A program made the translations under genes and the position numbers. Positions 50,791 to 58,667 of a stretch of DNA of 64,000 bases are shown piece by piece. How positions within the stretch are numbered: position 1 is the stretch's first letter; the number at the start of each line of letters is the position of its first letter. Source of the stretch: Clostridia bacterium. Lineage in GTDB: Bacteria; Bacillota; Clostridia; Christensenellales; QAND01. The stretch covers positions 1 through 64,000 of the forward strand of contig JAFSIR010000037.1 in NCBI GenBank assembly GCA_017439715.1. Direction: 5' to 3'. The notes under the pieces were generated by a model, which was not told the origin of the DNA, ran no database searches, and saw nothing but the letters and a program-made list of their open reading frames with translations.

Positions 50791-51838
50791 ATGCATTGAA
50801 AACAAGATCACTCGTTTCTTTTATGGAGAACGTTTCAAAATAGCTGTTTTCCATCGGGATCCATGCCGATTTAAACCGGGCCAGCATTTCCGGCCCATTG
50901 CGCGATAAGATGCGCGCCTGCTGCAGTTCATAGGGGCAGGATAAAAACACGCGCAGCGTGTACGAGCCGGATAGCTGCGGATGATGGCTGTATGACCCTT
51001 CCACCACGGTGATCGGCGCATAGGGCAGGGCTACGGCGCGGCCAAGCGCCATAACAGAGCAATCAAACGCCCGATAACTGACCGGCCTGCCCGCAACGAG
51101 CGCAGGCACCACTTCGTGTAAAAACCGCTCATAGTCCACATTGCCGCCCGGCTCTGCCAACCGATCGGGCGTGCGTTTTTCAAGCGGCAGAAAGAAATCG
51201 TCCATATGGATCACCGGGCAGTCATACACCGCCTGCAGCAGCTTGGCCAGCGTTGTTTTGCCGGCCGCGGCGTTCCCATCAATGGCAAGGCGGACAGCGC
51301 CGTTTGTCCGCGCCTGTTCATCCACAGCGCAGAACAGCGGCAGAAAGCGGGCCATGCTTTCGGGCATCACCCGATACGCTGGGGCATACTGCGCGCGGTA
51401 TTGCGTGCTGTGGCGCACAGAAGGGCAGCCGGCCGCCCGATATGTTTTCAAATATTCGTCTGCTTCCGAAAGAGAAAAGGGTGCTTTTCCGGCCTGCGCC
51501 AGTGCACGAAGGGTGCACAGCGCCTGTTCAAATCCGCTTTTGTCGCCCCGGTGCGCCTGCGCGCCGAGTACAAACAAACGGTTGATCGTTTCATTTTTCA
51601 GCGCCGGCGGCAGCGCCGCCAGATGAACGCGGCACAGCCCGTTGCCCAATGGCTCCAGCAGCGCGGCCTCGGGATCAAACGGAACACCGGCCCGCTCCTG
51701 TGCCAGCCAGGCGAGTGACGCTTGGGCATCGCGAACCACATGCTCGGCTCCAAAAGCGCGCTGATACAACAGCTTTACGGCGTCCTGCACGGTCATATTC
51801 GGATAGCGGGCAAAATGCCGGCAAAGCAGCTCATTCAT
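50789..51838 (-). CDS. Fusion of an unknown domain with a uridine-kinase-like P-loop kinase
   Basis: 349 residues. Residues 1-195 form a helical domain with YPNMTVQDAVKLLYQRAFG, PLGNGLCRVHL and HSTQYRAQYAPAYRV motifs, which I recall from unnamed clostridial proteins. Residues about 205-349 are a P-loop kinase: IDGNAAAGKTTLAKLL Walker A, then HMDDFFLP, where the Asp pair is typical of uridine and related kinases, and VVEGSYSHHP. The start at 51838 overlaps the S-component stop (ATGA), so the two are co-translated. The pairing suggests the kinase traps the imported molecule by phosphorylation. The substrate is unknown; a vitamin or nucleoside is a guess. Confidence 0.8.
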   Translation of the reverse strand: MNELLCRHFARYPNMTVQDAVKLLYQRAFGAEHVVRDAQASLAWLAQERAGVPFDPEAALLEPLGNGLCRVHLAALPPALKNETINRLFVLGAQAHRGDKSGFEQALCTLRALAQAGKAPFSLSEADEYLKTYRAAGCPSVRHSTQYRAQYAPAYRVMPESMARFLPLFCAVDEQARTNGAVRLAIDGNAAAGKTTLAKLLQAVYDCPVIHMDDFFLPLEKRTPDRLAEPGGNVDYERFLHEVVPALVAGRPVSYRAFDCSVMALGRAVALPYAPITVVEGSYSHHPQLSGSYTLRVFLSCPYELQQARILSRNGPEMLARFKSAWIPMENSYFETFSIKETSDLVFNA

Positions 51839-52365
51839 GCGTGCAGGATCCCGGCCTTCTTCAGTGCGATCACGATCACCGGGATCAGCAAGATGTGGCA
51901 GATGATGCCGGGCACAGCGTTGGTAAACGCGCCGGCGAAAAACGCTGCCCATCCGAACGCGGACCCGGATGCGCCGGCGATCACGGTTTGCACCACGCCC
52001 CAGACAACGCGGCCCGCCAACATGGAGATGATCAGCGCAACATAGATGTTGATGGTTTTTTTGGGGAGTCGTGCATACAGGAACCCGGTCATAAAACCGT
52101 AAACCGCCAGTTCAGCTGCCATGGCAACGCCGGTGGGGAACAGCGGCGGCATGCCAAACATAAAATACCGCAGCACGGGCGCCACAGCGCCCACGCCAAG
52201 GCCGAAGGGCCAGCCGCACAGGAAGCCGCACAGCAGCACGGGGATATGCATGGGGGATAAAGCCTGCCCAATCTGCGGGATCTGGCCGGTGAGGAAAGGC
52301 AAATACAGGCACAGCGCCAAACAAAGGGCGGCCATGACCAGGCGGCGGATGTTGATGGATTTCAT
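51835..52365 (-). CDS. ECF transporter S component (substrate-binding subunit)
   Basis: 176 residues, about six hydrophobic helices. The N-terminus RRLVMAALCLALCLYLPFL and QALSPMHIPVLLCGFLCGWPFG are typical of ECF S components, which bind a vitamin or precursor and need EcfA-EcfA'-EcfT for transport. No ATPase genes are adjacent; the shared module at 41-43 kb may serve. It is followed by the fused kinase. AGGAGGC lies before the ATG, and a leader with terminator-like hairpins precedes it. The substrate is not known. Confidence 0.88.
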   Translation of the reverse strand: MKSINIRRLVMAALCLALCLYLPFLTGQIPQIGQALSPMHIPVLLCGFLCGWPFGLGVGAVAPVLRYFMFGMPPLFPTGVAMAAELAVYGFMTGFLYARLPKKTINIYVALIISMLAGRVVWGVVQTVIAGASGSAFGWAAFFAGAFTNAVPGIICHILLIPVIVIALKKAGILHA

Positions 52366-52384
52366 GGATATAATGCCTCCTACT

Positions 52385-52474
52385 CTGCAAAAATAAAAGA
52401 AACCACAAAAAAACGGTTCTTCGGATCCGTCCCTTCATGGTTGGAAAAATCAGCTTCAGCCGATAGGTTGATTA
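52385..52474 (-). promoter_or_regulatory. Attenuator-like leader of the ECF S/kinase genes
   Basis: On the minus strand the leader shows two hairpins, each followed by a T run. The first is ATCGGC-TGAA-GCTGAT plus T5. The second is ACGG-A-TC-CGAA-GA-A-CCGT plus T7. They stand about 70 and 30 nt before the start codon and could stop transcription before the genes. Such arrangements often belong to riboswitches or other attenuators. No known riboswitch consensus was recognised. Confidence 0.5.
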
Positions 52475-52475
52475 T

Positions 52476-52505
52476 TTTATAGCATACGGCGGTGGCAAAA
52501 GTCAA
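52476..52505 (-). promoter_or_regulatory. Promoter of the ECF S/kinase genes
   Basis: Minus strand: TTGACT (52505-52500), 18-bp spacer, TATAAA (52481-52476). Confidence 0.75.
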
Positions 52506-52524
52506 TCCTCCGCGGGGCGCAAGC

Positions 52525-52562
52525 AAAAGCGGAGGCCCCGAAAAGAGAGCCTCCGCTTTTTT
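52525..52562. terminator. Terminator after the DUF378 gene
   Basis: GCGGAGGC (52529-52536) / GCCTCCGC (52549-52556), flanked by A and T runs, usable on both strands. Confidence 0.85.
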
Positions 52563-52564
52563 GG

Positions 52565-52774
52565 CTATTCATGCCTGTGTGTCAGCGCGCCGTTGAACAG
52601 CAGGCGGATGCACCACAGGCCGGCCAGGCCAACCAGGCCATACACAACTCGGGCCGCCAGCGTATATCCGCCGAACAGCCAGGCCACCAGGTCAAAACGC
52701 GCCAGAGCGACCAGAAGCCAGTTCAAAGCGCCAACAATGACCAACGCCAAAGATACGATATCCAATGCTATCAC
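52565..52774 (-). CDS. DUF378 family small membrane protein
   Basis: 69 residues with two hydrophobic helices: LDIVSLALVIVGALNWLLVAL, then ARVVYGLVGLAGLWCI. The pattern GALNW...FDLVAWLFG...YGLVGLAG matches DUF378 (YuzA-like) proteins of unknown function. GTG 52774 is used, with AAAGG close before it; a TTG at 52765 is an alternative. A terminator follows. Confidence 0.82.
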   Translation of the reverse strand: MIALDIVSLALVIVGALNWLLVALARFDLVAWLFGGYTLAARVVYGLVGLAGLWCIRLLFNGALTHRHE

Positions 52775-52816
52775 TCGCCTTTCCCTGCCAGTATGGCCGA
52801 ACAGGGCGCATTTTAT

Positions 52817-53086
52817 TCAATTTTCCTCAAACACGGTCAATTCCAGCGTGGTATAGGGAAACGGTTCAAGAAAATCACGCGGGAAAAACACCACCCGGCG
52901 GAACTGGGCCAGCTCGTTCCGGTGCTTGGAAAGCACAACGGGAACGGCCACATCAAATTGGCGGCAGGCTTCCGTCAGCGTGTCGGACAGAACGGCTTCT
53001 TCGCGCGTATCGGCAATGATTTCCTGCACGATTTTTTCTTTTTTTCGAATCAAAGCCCAGCATTTCAGAGTTTTTTTGGATTGCAA
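52817..53086 (-). CDS. Small protein of unknown function
   Basis: 89 residues from a TTG (53086) preceded at 8 nt by GGGGGAG. Not recognised. The sequence is a mixed alpha/beta type with no membrane segment; its middle (KIVQEIIADTREEAVLSDTLTEA) reads as helices and the end (LAQFRRVVFFPRDFLEPFP, then TLELTVFEEN) as strands. Support: a good promoter and ribosome site in the right phase. Divergent from the DNA methyltransferase gene. Confidence 0.6.
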   Translation of the reverse strand: MQSKKTLKCWALIRKKEKIVQEIIADTREEAVLSDTLTEACRQFDVAVPVVLSKHRNELAQFRRVVFFPRDFLEPFPYTTLELTVFEEN

Positions 53087-53132
53087 GTGCGGGTCTCCCC
53101 CTCTATAATAAAATATAGAAAAGTATGTATTT

Positions 53133-53144
53133 TTATCGCGATAA
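53133..53144. repeat. 12-bp palindrome in the divergent promoter region
   Basis: TTATCGCGATAA, perfect dyad, directly downstream of the minus-strand -10 box and between the two divergent genes. It could be an operator. Confidence 0.55.
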
Positions 53145-53173
53145 TTATACGTTGTTTCGGCCCTGTATGTAAA
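53144..53173 (-). promoter_or_regulatory. Promoter of the small minus-strand gene
   Basis: Minus strand: TTTACA (53173-53168), 18-bp spacer, consensus TATAAT (53149-53144). Confidence 0.7.
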
Positions 53174-53193
53174 GCAAAGGAGGCGGACGGCAG

Positions 53194-54525
53194 GTGAAAG
53201 TAACGCGCACATATCATATGGCTGACGGCAGCATGTCGCCCGTGAGCGGCCGGTTTATTCAAATGGATGCTGCGAACGAGGGAGAAGCGGCTTGGAAAGA
53301 GCTGCGTGCGTCGGCAGACCTGATCTATCTTGATCCGCCGCTGTTTGCCGATGAAGCGGCGCCGATCAGCCAGCGGCTTGGCCCTGCGGGGTACAGCAAC
53401 GGGCGTGAGCGGGTTAAGCTGGCGAATGAAAAGGATGCTTTTTCCGGCACGATGGAAGCGTATGTTGCTTTTATGCGCGCGGTGCTTTTGCGGGCACGGG
53501 AATGCCTGAAACCAACAGGGTGCCTGTATTTACACTGTGCTTCCAATGTTAACGCGCACCTGCGGCTATTGATGGACGAGGTGTTTGGCGCCGACAAATT
53601 CCAAAACGAGATTGTATGGCATTATAAATCGGGCGGCCGGGCGCGGAACTTTTTTGCCCGGCGGCATGACACCATTTTGTTTTACCGCAAAAGCAGAAAA
53701 CCGTTTTTTGATCCGGAAGCGGCGGGTGAAAAGCGCGGCATGCAAAAGCGCAACAACCTGCGCCGCACGGTGGACGAAACGGGCCGGGTGTATTTTTCGC
53801 TGGTAACGGCCGGCAAGGAATACCGGTATTATGAGGATGAAACGGTGCTGCCCGGCGATGTTTGGCTGGATATTTCCGCCCTGCAGCAGCGCGATCCTGA
53901 GCGCACCGGCCATCCCACACAGAAACCGCTGGCGCTGCTGGAGCGGATTGTGCAAGTTTCCTGCCCGCCCGACGGCCTGGTGATGGACTTTTTTTCCGGC
54001 AGCGGGACCACGGCGTTGGCCGCGGCGAACACGGGCCGCCGGTTTGTTGCGGTTGACTGCGCGCCGTTGGCGCGCCAGGTGCTGCGCCGCCGCTTGTGGG
54101 AGCACGGGTTTGATGTAGAAACACAAGGCCCATCGCCCCAAAGCCGTGCGCAGTTGTCGGTATGCCGGCATACGAGTGCGCAGGAGATGGATGTGTGGGT
54201 GCAGGGGTATGCGCCCGATGAACAGGGAGCGCCTTACCGTGGCGCAGAGCCTGTAGAATCGCAAATGACGCTGCGCCAGTCGCTGGCGATGACGGGGGAA
54301 GCCGGGCAAACGGACGGTTGCCCGCCCAATGCGGACCTGTATATGCTTGATATGGTGGCGGCCGGCCGCTGGAAAGACGGGGTGTTTACCGTGCATGACC
54401 GTGTGCTGCGCACGCTGCGCCATCCGGCGCTGCAGCCGCTGCTGACGATCGGGCCGGGGCCGGGCACGCCCTGCATACAAACGGTTGACTGCATGGGCAC
54501 AGCCACCTGTTTTTTGATCGAGTAA
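53194..54525 (+). CDS. Beta-class DNA methyltransferase (N6-A/N4-C), apparently solitary
   Basis: 443 residues from GTG 53194, with AAAGGAGG 10 nt before it. Motif order is IV then I, as in the beta class. Motif IV is DPPL (47-50), where DPPY, DPPF or DPPW is usual; motif I lies at 265-273 (DFFSGSGTT); GHPTQKP comes before it, and WHYKSGGRA and HDTILFYRK match the type III/CcrM-like branch. It would methylate A or C in DNA. The last 130 residues have no recognised domain. No restriction gene is adjacent. The unusual leucine leaves it open whether the enzyme is active. Confidence 0.85.
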   Translation: MKVTRTYHMADGSMSPVSGRFIQMDAANEGEAAWKELRASADLIYLDPPLFADEAAPISQRLGPAGYSNGRERVKLANEKDAFSGTMEAYVAFMRAVLLRARECLKPTGCLYLHCASNVNAHLRLLMDEVFGADKFQNEIVWHYKSGGRARNFFARRHDTILFYRKSRKPFFDPEAAGEKRGMQKRNNLRRTVDETGRVYFSLVTAGKEYRYYEDETVLPGDVWLDISALQQRDPERTGHPTQKPLALLERIVQVSCPPDGLVMDFFSGSGTTALAAANTGRRFVAVDCAPLARQVLRRRLWEHGFDVETQGPSPQSRAQLSVCRHTSAQEMDVWVQGYAPDEQGAPYRGAEPVESQMTLRQSLAMTGEAGQTDGCPPNADLYMLDMVAAGRWKDGVFTVHDRVLRTLRHPALQPLLTIGPGPGTPCIQTVDCMGTATCFLIE

Positions 54526-54586
54526 AGCCGGCGCTTGCAGCCGGATTGTGCAGTTTTATAAATTTTAATTTTAAAGAGGGATTCGT

Positions 54587-55219
54587 GTGGAAAAGTATAT
54601 CTCCGAGGCGGTCATAAGGCGGTTGCCCCGGTACTACCGCAAAATTGAGGAAATGTATGAAAAGGGCGTTGAACGCGTGTCCAGCAGCCAGCTGAGCGAG
54701 GAAATGGGGCTGAATGCCTCTCAGATCCGCCGGGACTTTAACTGTTTTGGCGGGTTTGGACAGCAGGGATACGGGTATGCCGTGGCAAAACTGTATCACG
54801 AGCTCAGGCGCATCATGGGGATGGAGCAGCCAAGCCGGTGTGTGGTGATCGGCGCAGGCAACATCGGCCGCGCGCTGATTAACTACACGGGGTTTGATGG
54901 CAAGCCGTTTTCAGTGGCGGCCGCGTTTGATACAGATCCTGTGCGCACGGGCCAAACAGATCGGGGGATAGCGGTGTATCCCATGGACGAGCTGGAAGCC
55001 TATGTGCGGGAGAACCCGGTGGATATTGCGGTGATCTGCACGCCGCGGGCGTTTGCGCAGTCGGTGTGCGATCGCTTGGCAGATCTTGGGATTCGGGGTG
55101 TATGGAATTTTGCGCCGGTAGAACTGGAAGGCCCGGCGTGGATGACGATCGAGAACGTGAACATGTCTGACAGTTTGCTCGTTCTGTCTTATCGCATGGG
55201 CGATGGGATGATAGAGTAG
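54587..55219 (+). CDS. rex: Redox-sensing transcriptional repressor Rex
   Basis: 210 residues from GTG 54587. Winged-helix domain (residues 9-75) with recognition segment SSSQLSEEMGLNASQIRRDF; Rossmann domain with GAGNIG (89-94) for NADH; C-terminal domain-swap helix. Rex binds DNA when NAD+ is high and lets go with NADH, controlling fermentation and NADH oxidation genes. A likely target in this window is the SDR gene at 1.2 kb. No Rex site was seen before rex itself. AAAGAGGG precedes the start. Confidence 0.95.
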   Translation: MEKYISEAVIRRLPRYYRKIEEMYEKGVERVSSSQLSEEMGLNASQIRRDFNCFGGFGQQGYGYAVAKLYHELRRIMGMEQPSRCVVIGAGNIGRALINYTGFDGKPFSVAAAFDTDPVRTGQTDRGIAVYPMDELEAYVRENPVDIAVICTPRAFAQSVCDRLADLGIRGVWNFAPVELEGPAWMTIENVNMSDSLLVLSYRMGDGMIE

Positions 55220-55301
55220 AAATAATTTGGCGGATATGGTATACTATCATTCACTATGGAAACGGAGTATCCGTTGCCCAAACAATAAGGAGCTAAAGAC
55301 A

Positions 55302-57056
55302 GTGAAAAAACACGGCTGTTCGGGAATAATGAAAAAGAGCCTTGCTTTTTTGATGGCGCTTTGTTTTATGCTTGGCGTTTGTGCAACCGCTCTGGCGGAA
55401 CCGACGGCTTCGCCCGATGCTGCGCAGACCCCGGCTGAAACGCCGCAGGAAACGCCGGCAGATTTGCCGACGCAGGCCCCGCCGGAGAGCGAAACGGAAG
55501 ATCCTAACAGGATCATCGTTATTTTTGATGATGGCCGGATTGCCGCCGGCGTTACGGTTGACGGCATTCCCGTAGGCGGGCTGACAAGAGATGAAGCGCT
55601 GGCCATGCTTTCCCCGTCGGAAGTGCCCGATGTGGCGGTGGATGCAGATGATCCGCCCGCAGAAGAGGAAGAGGAAGAGGAAGAAGATCCTGATGCATCC
55701 GGTGAACTGTTTGACGAAAGCCAGATAGAGCTGGACCAGGAAGAGATTGTTGCCTCGCTGCAGCTGGGGCATATGTATTTGAATATCGACGGTTACCGGC
55801 AGCCCGAGCCGTTGGCCGATTTTGGCGTAACGCTGGATATGGAAGGGATCGTGGACGAAGCTATGCTGATCGGCCGCAGCGGCAGCATCAGCGAGCGCCG
55901 TCAGGCCATAGACGCGGCGAAAGCCGAAGGCGTGGCCTCCAAACTTTCCTTTGTATATGACGAAGAAACCGTTAAAGCGCAAACGATCAAAGTGGCGGAC
56001 GCGATCCCGCGGGAAAGTGTGTCTTACGAGCTGAAGTTTGATCCGTCTTTGGCAGAGCGGTTTATCATTGCCGACGGGCGCAGCGGTTTTACCCCCGATA
56101 ACGAGGGCATGCAGGCTGCCGTGCTCGAAGCGCTGGCATCCGGCGATGTAACGAACATCGTTGTGCCCGGCCAGGCCAATGGCGAGCCTGCGGAAATGCT
56201 GCCTGAAGGCACGCGGGAAAACACCGTTCTTATTGCCAAATATACAACGAAGGTGGATGGTTCTGCCAACCGCCGCCACAATGTTAAGCAGGGCGCCAGC
56301 ATGATCAACGGCCAGGTGATCCAACCGGGTGAAGTGTTCAGCGTGAACGACACGCTTGGCCCGCGTGATGGATCAAGCGGCCTGTGGCGCAAAGCGGGCG
56401 CTATTGCGATGGGCATTTCCGTGAGCGAATACGGCGGCGGCATCTGCCAGGTGAGCAGCACGCTGTTCAACGCCGTGGCCCGTGCAGACCTTGAGATTGT
56501 GGAGTGGGTGCACCATTCCTGGCCCTCGTCCTATGTGCCGATCGGCTGCGATGCCACGATCAGCACGCCCGGCCCCGATTTCCGGTTTAAAAACAACACG
56601 GATTGGCCGATCTATCTTGTGGGCGTTTACGATGAAAGCACGCGCCGGCTGACCATTGAAGTGTGGGGTCGTCCGCTGCCCGATGGCATAACGATTGATA
56701 TCAAGGGTGAGCGCACCGCAACGGTGGGCATCCCGTCCAGCCCGCGCTATGTGACCGATCCGCGCCAGGTAGGCCCCGGCCGCGTTGGCTACAGAAGCAA
56801 AACGACCAAGCTTTGGTATGACGCTGAAGGCAACCTGATCAAGAGCGAGGTTATCCACACGAACTATTACCGCCCGCAGCCGAACAGGGTGCTTAAAGGC
56901 ACGGATCCGACACCGGATCCCGGTGATGGCGGCGGCGGAACCGATCCGGTACCGGATCCCGGTGATGGCGGCGGCACGATTCCGCCCAGCCCGGAAAACC
57001 CGGCACCGGACCCGGGCGATGGCGGGGATCCGATCCCGGCCCCCCCGGTTGAATGA
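55302..57056 (+). CDS. Secreted VanW family protein with acidic and Pro/Gly-rich segments
   Basis: 584 residues. GTG 55302 is chosen because AAGGAG lies 9 nt before it; a later ATG at 55329 lacks such a site. Signal peptide (to about ALA at residue 32), a Pro/Thr/Glu linker, an extracellular domain with a run of acidic residues (DPPAEEEEEEEEDPD) and possible PG-binding repeats, then a VanW domain (INGQVIQPGEVFSVND, YGGGICQVSSTLFNA, NNTDWPIYL), a G5-like strand region (LWYDAEGNLIKSEVIHTNYY) and a tail of DPGDGG repeats. VanW proteins are linked to the cell wall; their biochemistry is not settled. The next gene is a paralogue. Confidence 0.88.
   Translation: MKKHGCSGIMKKSLAFLMALCFMLGVCATALAEPTASPDAAQTPAETPQETPADLPTQAPPESETEDPNRIIVIFDDGRIAAGVTVDGIPVGGLTRDEALAMLSPSEVPDVAVDADDPPAEEEEEEEEDPDASGELFDESQIELDQEEIVASLQLGHMYLNIDGYRQPEPLADFGVTLDMEGIVDEAMLIGRSGSISERRQAIDAAKAEGVASKLSFVYDEETVKAQTIKVADAIPRESVSYELKFDPSLAERFIIADGRSGFTPDNEGMQAAVLEALASGDVTNIVVPGQANGEPAEMLPEGTRENTVLIAKYTTKVDGSANRRHNVKQGASMINGQVIQPGEVFSVNDTLGPRDGSSGLWRKAGAIAMGISVSEYGGGICQVSSTLFNAVARADLEIVEWVHHSWPSSYVPIGCDATISTPGPDFRFKNNTDWPIYLVGVYDESTRRLTIEVWGRPLPDGITIDIKGERTATVGIPSSPRYVTDPRQVGPGRVGYRSKTTKLWYDAEGNLIKSEVIHTNYYRPQPNRVLKGTDPTPDPGDGGGGTDPVPDPGDGGGTIPPSPENPAPDPGDGGDPIPAPPVE
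56912..57030 (+). repeat. Tandem repeats coding the DPGDGG tail
   Basis: A 25-base unit is repeated exactly at 56912-56936 and 56951-56975 (39-base period), with a diverged third copy near 57005-57028. Confidence 0.85.
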
Positions 57057-57084
57057 TTATCAACCATAGGAGATAGTTTGAAAT

Positions 57085-58557
57085 ATGGTTCAGAAAAAAC
57101 GCAGGAAGCGGAGAAAAAACAATAAGAAAAAGAATCTGCGCTTGATCCTGAGCATCTCGATCGCGTTTGCAGTGTGCGTGATCGGTGCGTGCGTAGCCCT
57201 TGTGGTGACGAGTGCAGTGCCCAGCCAAAAGGATATGACGGTTGTGTTCGATAATGGCTTGATCCTGTCCGGCACTACGATAAACGGTGTGGAAGTGAGC
57301 GGGATGACGCCCGCCAAAGCGCGCGTTGCCATTGAAGAAGAAGTGCAGAAAAAAGCCGAAGAGATCGCGGTTAAACTGGCGTTTTCCGACAGAACGGAAA
57401 AGCTGGAAGCCAAGAGCATCGGCGTGTATCCGAACGCGGATGCAACGATTGCCGAAGCGATGAAGCAGGGCCGCCGCGGCAACATCACCCAGCGCAAAAA
57501 CGAGATGGGCAACCCTGCCGTTACCGCGCTGACGCTGGGATACACCTATGATGAGAACACGCTGGAAGACGCCATTCGTGCCAGCGCCGACACGCTTGAC
57601 ACCAAAGCGCTGGAGCCCAGCGTGGTGGTGGATGAGCTCAGCGGCGTTCGGGTTGTGGAAGGCAAGGCCGGCATCGTGCTGGACAAAGAAGAGTATGTAA
57701 AAGCGGTGAAAGAAGCGGTGGAAAACGGAACCTTTGGCCCCGTGACGCTGCCCGGCGAACCGCTTAATCCGACATACAGCACAGAGGATATCAAGGCCAA
57801 CACGGTGCTGATCACCTCGTCTAAAACGATTTACACCGATTCGCCCACATCCGGCCGCGCCAAGAACATCAAGCTGATGTGCGAAAAGCTCTCCGGCAGC
57901 GTTGTGATGCCGGGTGAAACGTTCAGTGTGAATGACACGGCCGGCCCGCGCAACGCGGCCAACGGCTGGTTCTTGGCCAACGGCATTGAAAACGGCGTGT
58001 ACACCAAGCAATACGGCGGCGGCATTTGCCAGGTGAGCACCACGCTGTATAATTCGCTGCTTAAAGCGGACCTGCAGATAACGGCGCGCCGCCCGCACAC
58101 CATCCCGAGCGGATATTGCAAACGCGCGCTGGATGCTGCCATCAGCACCGGCGGGCCGGACCTTGCGTTCACCAACAATACGGATTGGCCGATCTACCTG
58201 ATTCTGTACACGGTGGAACCGGAAGGCTCCAGGCAAAAAGAAGTGTATGCGGATATTTACGGACGCCCGGTTGAAAACGGGATGACGATCGAGCTTTTGA
58301 GTGTAGACGTGTCTATAACCCCGTTTGATCCGTTGGATGTTGTGTATGTAACCGATGAGGAGCTGGTGCGCAACGGACGCAACCGCTACGTCTCTGAAGC
58401 ATGGAAAGTGTATAAAGACGCCACAGGAAAGGAAGTCAAGCGCGTAAAAGCGAACACAAGCACCTATGCGGGCAGCAAGCCCTATGTGCTTGAGCCGGTT
58501 TCGCCGTCGCCCGGCACAGGGGGAGACGCGGGCCTAACGCCTGGGCCGGCCCAATAA
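57085..58557 (+). CDS. Membrane-anchored VanW family protein
   Basis: 490 residues. A very basic N-terminus (KKRRKRRKNNKKK) and one hydrophobic helix (about 20-42) anchor it; the rest is outside. Two putative peptidoglycan-binding-like modules (about 50-220) are followed by a VanW domain (VMPGETFSVNDTAGPRN, YGGGICQVSTTLYNS, NNTDWPIYLILY) and a G5-like end (AWKVYKDATGKEVKRVKANT). It is closely related to the gene 28 nt upstream, so a duplication is likely, one copy secreted and one anchored. A terminator follows. Confidence 0.88.
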   Translation: MVQKKRRKRRKNNKKKNLRLILSISIAFAVCVIGACVALVVTSAVPSQKDMTVVFDNGLILSGTTINGVEVSGMTPAKARVAIEEEVQKKAEEIAVKLAFSDRTEKLEAKSIGVYPNADATIAEAMKQGRRGNITQRKNEMGNPAVTALTLGYTYDENTLEDAIRASADTLDTKALEPSVVVDELSGVRVVEGKAGIVLDKEEYVKAVKEAVENGTFGPVTLPGEPLNPTYSTEDIKANTVLITSSKTIYTDSPTSGRAKNIKLMCEKLSGSVVMPGETFSVNDTAGPRNAANGWFLANGIENGVYTKQYGGGICQVSTTLYNSLLKADLQITARRPHTIPSGYCKRALDAAISTGGPDLAFTNNTDWPIYLILYTVEPEGSRQKEVYADIYGRPVENGMTIELLSVDVSITPFDPLDVVYVTDEELVRNGRNRYVSEAWKVYKDATGKEVKRVKANTSTYAGSKPYVLEPVSPSPGTGGDAGLTPGPAQ

Positions 58558-58568
58558 ACCCAACAAAC

Positions 58569-58605
58569 AAAACAGCTGAGAAGCGTGCTTCCCGGCTGTT
58601 TTTTC
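58569..58605 (+). terminator. Intrinsic terminator after the VanW pair
   Basis: AAAACAGC (58569-58576) / GCTGTTTT (58595-58602), with inner GAAGC/GCTTC, then T. Confidence 0.85.
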
Positions 58606-58606
58606 A

Positions 58607-58636
58607 TTGACGCATATATTTTTGCAATGATATAGT
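58607..58636 (+). promoter_or_regulatory. Promoter of the Lrp-aminotransferase operon
   Basis: TTGACG (58607-58612), 18-bp spacer, TATAGT (58631-58636). Confidence 0.7.
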
Positions 58637-58667
58637 AAACGTAACTTTTTTTGGGGGGTGCAGCCGC

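Noticed and set aside
53194-54525. Restriction-modification system
   Set aside because: Neither neighbour (an 89-residue protein and rex) resembles a nuclease or specificity subunit.
54526-54586. Autoregulatory Rex site before rex
   Set aside because: The AT-rich stretch has no TTGTTA/TAACAA pair at the right spacing.
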